NCBI GenBank assembly: GCA_050694275.1 | Contig: JBOGXF010000179.1 | Coordinates: forward strand, 1 to 7,576 | Direction: 5' to 3' | Length of the DNA stretch: 7,576 nt | Source: JBOGXF01 sp050694275 | GTDB lineage: Bacteria > Actinomycetota > CADDZG01 > WHSQ01 | Part shown: positions 4,801 to 7,576 of the stretch, in pieces | Layout: each line of letters opens with the position of its first letter | How positions within the stretch are numbered: the first letter of the stretch is position 1 | Program-made: the position numbers and the translations under genes | The notes under the pieces: generated by a model | What the model was told of the DNA's origin: nothing | Database searches by the model: none | What the model saw: only the letters and a program-made list of their open reading frames with translations

Positions 4801-6678
4801 ATGGCCCAGACAATCGTCGAGCGCTTCCACGAGCGCGTCCGCAGCCACCCGGAGAAGGTCGCGTTGCGACACAAGGTGGGGGGGCAGTGGCGGGATATCA
4901 CCTGGCGCGACTACGGGGATCGGGTGGAGTCGATCGCCAAGTCTCTCCTCTCCCTGGGATTCCAGCACGGGGACAAGATCAGCCTTCTGTCCAATAACCG
5001 GCCCGAGTGGCAGGTGTGCGACGTCGCCGCGATGTCCCTCGGGGGTGCGACCGCAGCGATCTACCAGACCAACTCCCCGGAGCAGGTCGCTTACATCGTC
5101 GACCACTCCGACTCGAAGGTCGCGTTCGTCGAGAACCCCGAGCAGCTCGAGAAGATCCTGAAGACGCGCGCGGACGTTCCCAAGCTCCAGAGGGTCGTGG
5201 TGATCGAGGGTTATCAGGGCGACGCCGATCCCGAGCTCGTCATGACCTTCGAGGACTTCCTCGCGCTCGGCAAGGACGTCGAGGACGCTCGCTATGAGCA
5301 AGCCCTCGCCGACGTCAAGCCTGAGGATCTCGCGACGTTCGTCTACACGTCGGGAACCACCGGCCCCCCCAAGGCGGTCATGCTCACCCACGACAACATT
5401 TGGTGGACCGCGACGCACTCGGAGCAGCACATCCCGATCGGCGACGCGGAGAACGGTCGGGCCCTCAGCTACCTACCGCTCAGCCACATCGCCGAGCGGA
5501 TGATCAGTCACCTGCTGCAGCTCTACTACGGGACGCAGACGTGGTTCGCCGAATCGATCGACACGCTGCTGGTCGATCTGCAGGAATGCAAGCCGACCTA
5601 CTTCTTCGGCGTCCCGCGCGTGTGGGAGAAGTTCTACGCCGGATTCCAGGCCAAGGCCGCGGTGCCTCCGGCCAGCAAGTCCGAGGAGCGCAAGAAGAAG
5701 CTCGCCCGCAAGGCGATCGAGGTGGGCAAGGAGGTCACCAAGCTCGAGCAGGAGGCGGTCGCGCGCGGCGGAACGTTCGCGGACGCGCGCATCCCGGTAG
5801 GCCTGAAGGTCCGCCACCGGCTCCTCGACAAGCTCGTCCTCCACAAGATCCGCGAGGCGTTCGGGCTCGAGGAGTGCACGCTCGCGCTGTCGGCGGCGGC
5901 TCCGCTCAACCCGGAGCTGATCTGGTTCTTCCACTCGATCGGCATCAAGATCACCGAGGGCTACGGGCAGTCGGAGGACAACGGCCCGACCACGTGGAAC
6001 CCGCCCGATGCAAACAAGATCGGCACCGTCGGCACGCCGCTCCCCGGGCTCGAGGTCAAGATCGCCGAAGACGGCGAGATCCTTGCGCGCGGGGGAAACA
6101 TCATGGCCGGCTACTACAAGAACGAGGACGCGACCCGGGAGACGATCGACGAGGACGGGTGGCTCCTGTCCGGCGACGTCGGTGAGTTCGACGAGCACAA
6201 CTACCTCAAGATCACCGACCGCAAGAAGGATCTCATCATCACCGCCGGGGGCAAGAACATCGCCCCGCAGGAGATCGAGAACAAGATCAAGTTCCACCCG
6301 CTCATCAGTCAGGTCGTCGTCATCGGCGACAAGCGTCCGTTCCTGAGCGCGCTGATCACGCTCGACCCCGAAAAGGCCCCGGGGTGGGCCAAGGAGCGGG
6401 GGATCGAGGGCGACGGCTCGGCGATCGCCGACCACGAGCGCACGCTCAAGGAGATCGAGGGTGCGATCAACGAGGTCAACCAGAGCCTCGCCAAGGTCGA
6501 GGGCATCAAGAAGTTCCGGGTGCTCGAGCGCGACTTCCTACAGGAGGAGAACGAGATCACCCCGACGATGAAGGTCAAGAGAAAGCAGATCAACGAGATC
6601 TACGCCGACGTCATCGAGGACATGTACTCCAAGGAGTCGCCCGCGGCCGCGGGGGCCAAGGCGCCGCTGCGCAAGTAG
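4801..6678 (+). CDS. Long-chain fatty acid-CoA ligase (AMP-binding, FAA1/FadD15-like)
   Basis: This is a 625-residue adenylate-forming enzyme that activates fatty acids with ATP and CoA to acyl-CoA, AMP and pyrophosphate. The ordered motifs are complete: the P-loop YTSGTTGPPK at 182-191, EGYGQSE at 386-392, the ribose-binding Asp in SGD (D459), the hinge DRKKDL from D473, GGKNIAP from G483, and the A10-type lysine K591 in TPTMKVKRK. The region between the P-loop and EGYG contains a charged helical stretch (about 297-325, with many Lys and Glu), as is usual in the long-chain FAA1 class. Overall layout, including HPLISQVVVIGDKRPFLSALITLDPE, resembles mycobacterial FadD15. No signal peptide or membrane segment is seen, so it is cytoplasmic or peripheral. 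It has its own promoter. It could supply CoA esters to the racemase-like protein at 57-1235, but they are not co-transcribed. Chain-length preference cannot be read from the sequence. Confidence 0.95.
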   Translation: MAQTIVERFHERVRSHPEKVALRHKVGGQWRDITWRDYGDRVESIAKSLLSLGFQHGDKISLLSNNRPEWQVCDVAAMSLGGATAAIYQTNSPEQVAYIVDHSDSKVAFVENPEQLEKILKTRADVPKLQRVVVIEGYQGDADPELVMTFEDFLALGKDVEDARYEQALADVKPEDLATFVYTSGTTGPPKAVMLTHDNIWWTATHSEQHIPIGDAENGRALSYLPLSHIAERMISHLLQLYYGTQTWFAESIDTLLVDLQECKPTYFFGVPRVWEKFYAGFQAKAAVPPASKSEERKKKLARKAIEVGKEVTKLEQEAVARGGTFADARIPVGLKVRHRLLDKLVLHKIREAFGLEECTLALSAAAPLNPELIWFFHSIGIKITEGYGQSEDNGPTTWNPPDANKIGTVGTPLPGLEVKIAEDGEILARGGNIMAGYYKNEDATRETIDEDGWLLSGDVGEFDEHNYLKITDRKKDLIITAGGKNIAPQEIENKIKFHPLISQVVVIGDKRPFLSALITLDPEKAPGWAKERGIEGDGSAIADHERTLKEIEGAINEVNQSLAKVEGIKKFRVLERDFLQEENEITPTMKVKRKQINEIYADVIEDMYSKESPAAAGAKAPLRK

Positions 6679-6681
6679 CAG

Positions 6682-7074
6682 CTACAGCTCGGTCGGGCCG
6701 ACGACAAAGCCGAGCCGCGCGGTGCGGCGCTTGAGTCGCGCGTCGAGGGTGACGAAGCGGCAGCCGAGCAGGCGCGCGAGCGCGATGTATTCGGCGTCGT
6801 AGGTCTTTGCCCACCCGAATTCCTCGGCTATGCGCCATGCTTCATCACCGAGCTCGGCCGGCGATCTCATCTCGATAGACGCGCGATGGAAGCGTTCCCG
6901 CGCCTCTAGGACCTCCTCACCGGATACCTGTCCGCGCCAGTGGATCTGGCGCAGTGCGGAGCGGGTTTCCGCCCACATGTGCGGCGGCGCGACTAAAGGT
7001 GATTCCCCAAGGCCCTCGTATCCCTCTTCGCTGAAACTTTGCCTTACGCAAACGCTTGAATCGACGACGATCAA
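6682..7074 (-). CDS. vapC: PIN-domain ribonuclease toxin (VapC family)
   Basis: This is a 130-residue PIN-domain protein of the usual VapC size. It starts MIVVDSSV with D5, then WAETRSAL with E36, YDAEYIALA with D93 and TLDARL with D111. These are the four acidic residues that bind Mg2+ in VapC toxins, so the nuclease site appears intact. VapC toxins cut tRNA or rRNA and stop growth when free of antitoxin; the target here is unknown. The start is an unusual TTG at 7074-7072 with no gap after the antitoxin stop. GAAGG seven bases upstream, inside the antitoxin gene, supports it. The bases coding for its N-terminus are less GC-rich than the neighbours (25 of 50 in 7021-7070), which hints at horizontal acquisition. 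It converges with the acyl-CoA synthetase gene; only three bases separate the two stops. Confidence 0.9.
   Translation of the reverse strand: MIVVDSSVCVRQSFSEEGYEGLGESPLVAPPHMWAETRSALRQIHWRGQVSGEEVLEARERFHRASIEMRSPAELGDEAWRIAEEFGWAKTYDAEYIALARLLGCRFVTLDARLKRRTARLGFVVGPTEL
6687..6715 (+). other. Nested inverted repeat at the convergent gene junction
   Basis: GCTCGG at 6687-6692 can pair with CCGAGC at 6710-6715, and alternatively GTCGG at 6692-6696 with CCGAC at 6698-6702. It lies in the last codons of vapC just after the acyl-CoA synthetase stop. It has no T run, so it is only a weak candidate for a terminator and may simply reflect coding sequence. Confidence 0.25.
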
Positions 7075-7320
7075 TCAGCGGCCTTCGCGCGCGCGCCGCA
7101 CCAATTTGGCGTAGTCCAGATGGGGCGCGTCCCCCCAGCTCTCCGGCACGGGAAGCGACAGCCACTCGTCCTCCCCGTTGGCGACGTCGTCGAGGTCGCG
7201 CTCCTCGATGAGGTGCTGCATCCCGATGCGGCGCGACGGGAGCTTGCCGGCGCGGATCCAGCGCCGGATGGTCTCGGGATTCTTGCCCGCCCGTCGGGCC
7301 GCCTCGGCCACAGTAAGCAT
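7075..7320 (-). CDS. Antitoxin with excisionase/MerR-type helix-turn-helix
   Basis: This is an 81-residue protein encoded directly before the VapC toxin on the same strand. Residues 1-45 form a small winged helix-turn-helix of the excisionase/MerR-like type (LTVAEAARRAGKNPETIRRWIRAGKLPSRRIG, then a HLIEERDL segment), which would bind DNA. Residues 46-81 (with WLSLPVPESWGD and a basic end) have no DNA-binding motif and are the likely toxin-neutralising part. Classical VapB antitoxins use ribbon-helix-helix or AbrB folds, so this is a variant module. The ATG start overlaps a perfect palindrome and sits seven bases after a -10 box, which suggests a leaderless mRNA and autorepression. Its stop TGA is immediately followed by the toxin TTG. 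Excisionase activity is unlikely given the partner gene. The antitoxin role is inferred from position, size and domain. Confidence 0.85.
   Translation of the reverse strand: MLTVAEAARRAGKNPETIRRWIRAGKLPSRRIGMQHLIEERDLDDVANGEDEWLSLPVPESWGDAPHLDYAKLVRRAREGR
7082..7086 (-). promoter_or_regulatory. Ribosome binding site for the VapC TTG start
   Basis: On the minus strand GAAGG is followed by seven bases and then TTG. It lies within the last codons of the antitoxin gene, supporting the TTG start and translational coupling. Confidence 0.5.
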
Positions 7321-7336
7321 AGTAGTAACACTACTA
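7320..7336 (-). promoter_or_regulatory. Operator palindrome and leaderless promoter of the toxin-antitoxin operon
   Basis: TAGTAGT-AAC-ACTACTA is a perfect 7-bp inverted repeat with a 3-base centre. On the minus strand it contains TAGTGT (7333-7328), a TANNNT -10 box ending seven bases before the ATG at 7320. A dimer bound here would cover the -10 box, the transcription start and the first base of the start codon, as expected for autorepression by the antitoxin or toxin-antitoxin complex. No -35 box is recognisable. Confidence 0.7.
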
Positions 7337-7430
7337 CATCGCCTGGGCCGGGCGGCTTCGCCCCGCGGTGCAGGAGTGGCCCACTTCCCGCCGAATCGTC
7401 AAGGCAAATAGATCCAGCGTCACGAGTGGA

Positions 7431-7450
7431 TCGCGGCCTCCGGGCCGCGA
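7431..7450. repeat. Perfect 8-bp hairpin next to the insertion sequence end
   Basis: TCGCGGCC (7431-7438) and GGCCGCGA (7443-7450) are exact reverse complements around the loop TCCG. It lies 32 bases beyond the transposase stop. No T run follows on either strand, so a rho-independent terminator is doubtful. It could be an insertion target or a structure of the element end. Confidence 0.6.
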
Positions 7451-7576
7451 CTAAGGGTCCGCGCGAAAATTACTTGAGCGGTTATGGGTGCACCGTATAG
7501 TTCCAGTCGCCGTGAAACTCGTGGCGGGTGAGCGGAACGGCGGCCAGTTCCTTGTTGGTGACCTTGACGCCGGTGG
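7451..7576 (-). mobile_element. 3' end of an ISAzo13-type insertion sequence (continues beyond window)
   Basis: The transposase tail at 7482-7576 is followed by a short non-coding stretch that likely contains the terminal inverted repeat. The candidate is around 7453-7476, starting AAGGGTCCGCGCG and running into AAAATTACTTG, which is visibly more AT-rich than its surroundings. The other end lies outside the window, so neither the inverted repeat nor a target duplication can be confirmed. The left boundary given is a guess within about 20 bases. Confidence 0.6.
7482..7576 (-). CDS. ISAzo13-family transposase, C-terminal fragment (partial)
   Basis: On the minus strand the frame from the window edge to TAA at 7484-7482 encodes 30 complete codons ending VPLTRHEFHGDWNYTVHP. 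The HxFHGDWNYT ending is typical of the C-terminus of ISAzo13-family DDE transposases, whose members usually end in a similar HGxWNYTI sequence. Preceding residues (TGVKVTNKELAA) also fit the family's final helix. The rest of the gene is cut off by the window edge, so whether it is intact cannot be judged. It is too short to appear among long open frames and was recognised by motif. The assignment is from memory of the family, not from a search. Confidence 0.75.
   Translation of the reverse strand, partial: TGVKVTNKELAAVPLTRHEFHGDWNYTVHP

Noticed and set aside
3844..5430. A 528-codon open frame on the minus strand
   Set aside because: It spans antisense to the M48 protease and the acyl-CoA synthetase, both with complete motifs. 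Its product is low-complexity and has no recognisable domain; it is a high-GC shadow frame.
5473..6435. A 320-codon minus-strand open frame inside the acyl-CoA synthetase gene
   Set aside because: Antisense shadow with skewed Leu/Asp/Arg/Val composition and no motif.
7350..7363. GGGCG/CGCCC hairpin upstream of the antitoxin promoter
   Set aside because: Five-base stem in GC-rich DNA without T run or conserved partner; likely chance.
7120..7500. Plus-strand 126-codon frame opposite the antitoxin
   Set aside because: It runs across the antitoxin, its operator and the insertion sequence end; no ribosome binding site or domain.
1..7576. CRISPR array, tRNA or rRNA genes
   Set aside because: No regularly spaced direct repeats, cloverleaf or rRNA-like sequence was seen.

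Overview
The window looks like a chromosomal segment of a high-GC actinobacterium (Actinomycetota). The strongest evidence is a gene for a SepH/DUF3071 division protein, a family known from actinobacteria. Frequent GTG starts, several apparently leaderless genes and a promoter resembling the actinobacterial RecA-independent DNA-damage class agree with this. The genus cannot be fixed from the sequence; it does not look like a close Mycobacterium or Streptomyces relative, and a deeper branch is likely.

Region 1 to 6678 is a run of plus-strand genes. It opens with the last codons of an unidentified gene whose stop overlaps the start of a CaiB/BaiF-family protein (57-1235), which carries all three catalytic residues of alpha-methylacyl-CoA racemase. 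That gene's stop shares one base with the start of a coiled-coil protein with a C-terminal NYN/YacP-like RNase fold (1235-2437). After a 70-base gap with a candidate DNA-damage promoter comes a 75-residue protein with a CxxC-x7-CxxC motif (2508-2735). It is followed by sepH (2781-3461) and a seven-helix Ste24-like M48 zinc protease (3484-4749), both with a -10 box placed so that transcription would begin at the start codon. A conventional promoter overlapping the end of the protease gene drives a long-chain acyl-CoA synthetase (4801-6678).

Region 6679 to 7576 is accessory. Convergent to the synthetase lies a two-gene toxin-antitoxin module on the minus strand: a leaderless antitoxin with an excisionase/MerR-like helix-turn-helix (7075-7320) and a directly abutting PIN-domain VapC toxin (6682-7074). 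A perfect 17-bp palindrome covers the antitoxin start and its -10 box and is the obvious autoregulatory operator. The window ends in the 3' part of an ISAzo13-type transposase (7482-7576), with a perfect hairpin just outside the likely element end.

The acyl-CoA synthetase activates fatty acids to CoA esters, and the racemase could epimerise branched acyl-CoAs for beta-oxidation, so the two may serve one lipid pathway, although they are not co-transcribed. The rest is housekeeping (division, membrane proteolysis, RNA processing) plus a stability or defence module. No large new system is evident. The most promising lead is the small cysteine-motif protein behind a PafBC-type DNA-damage promoter.
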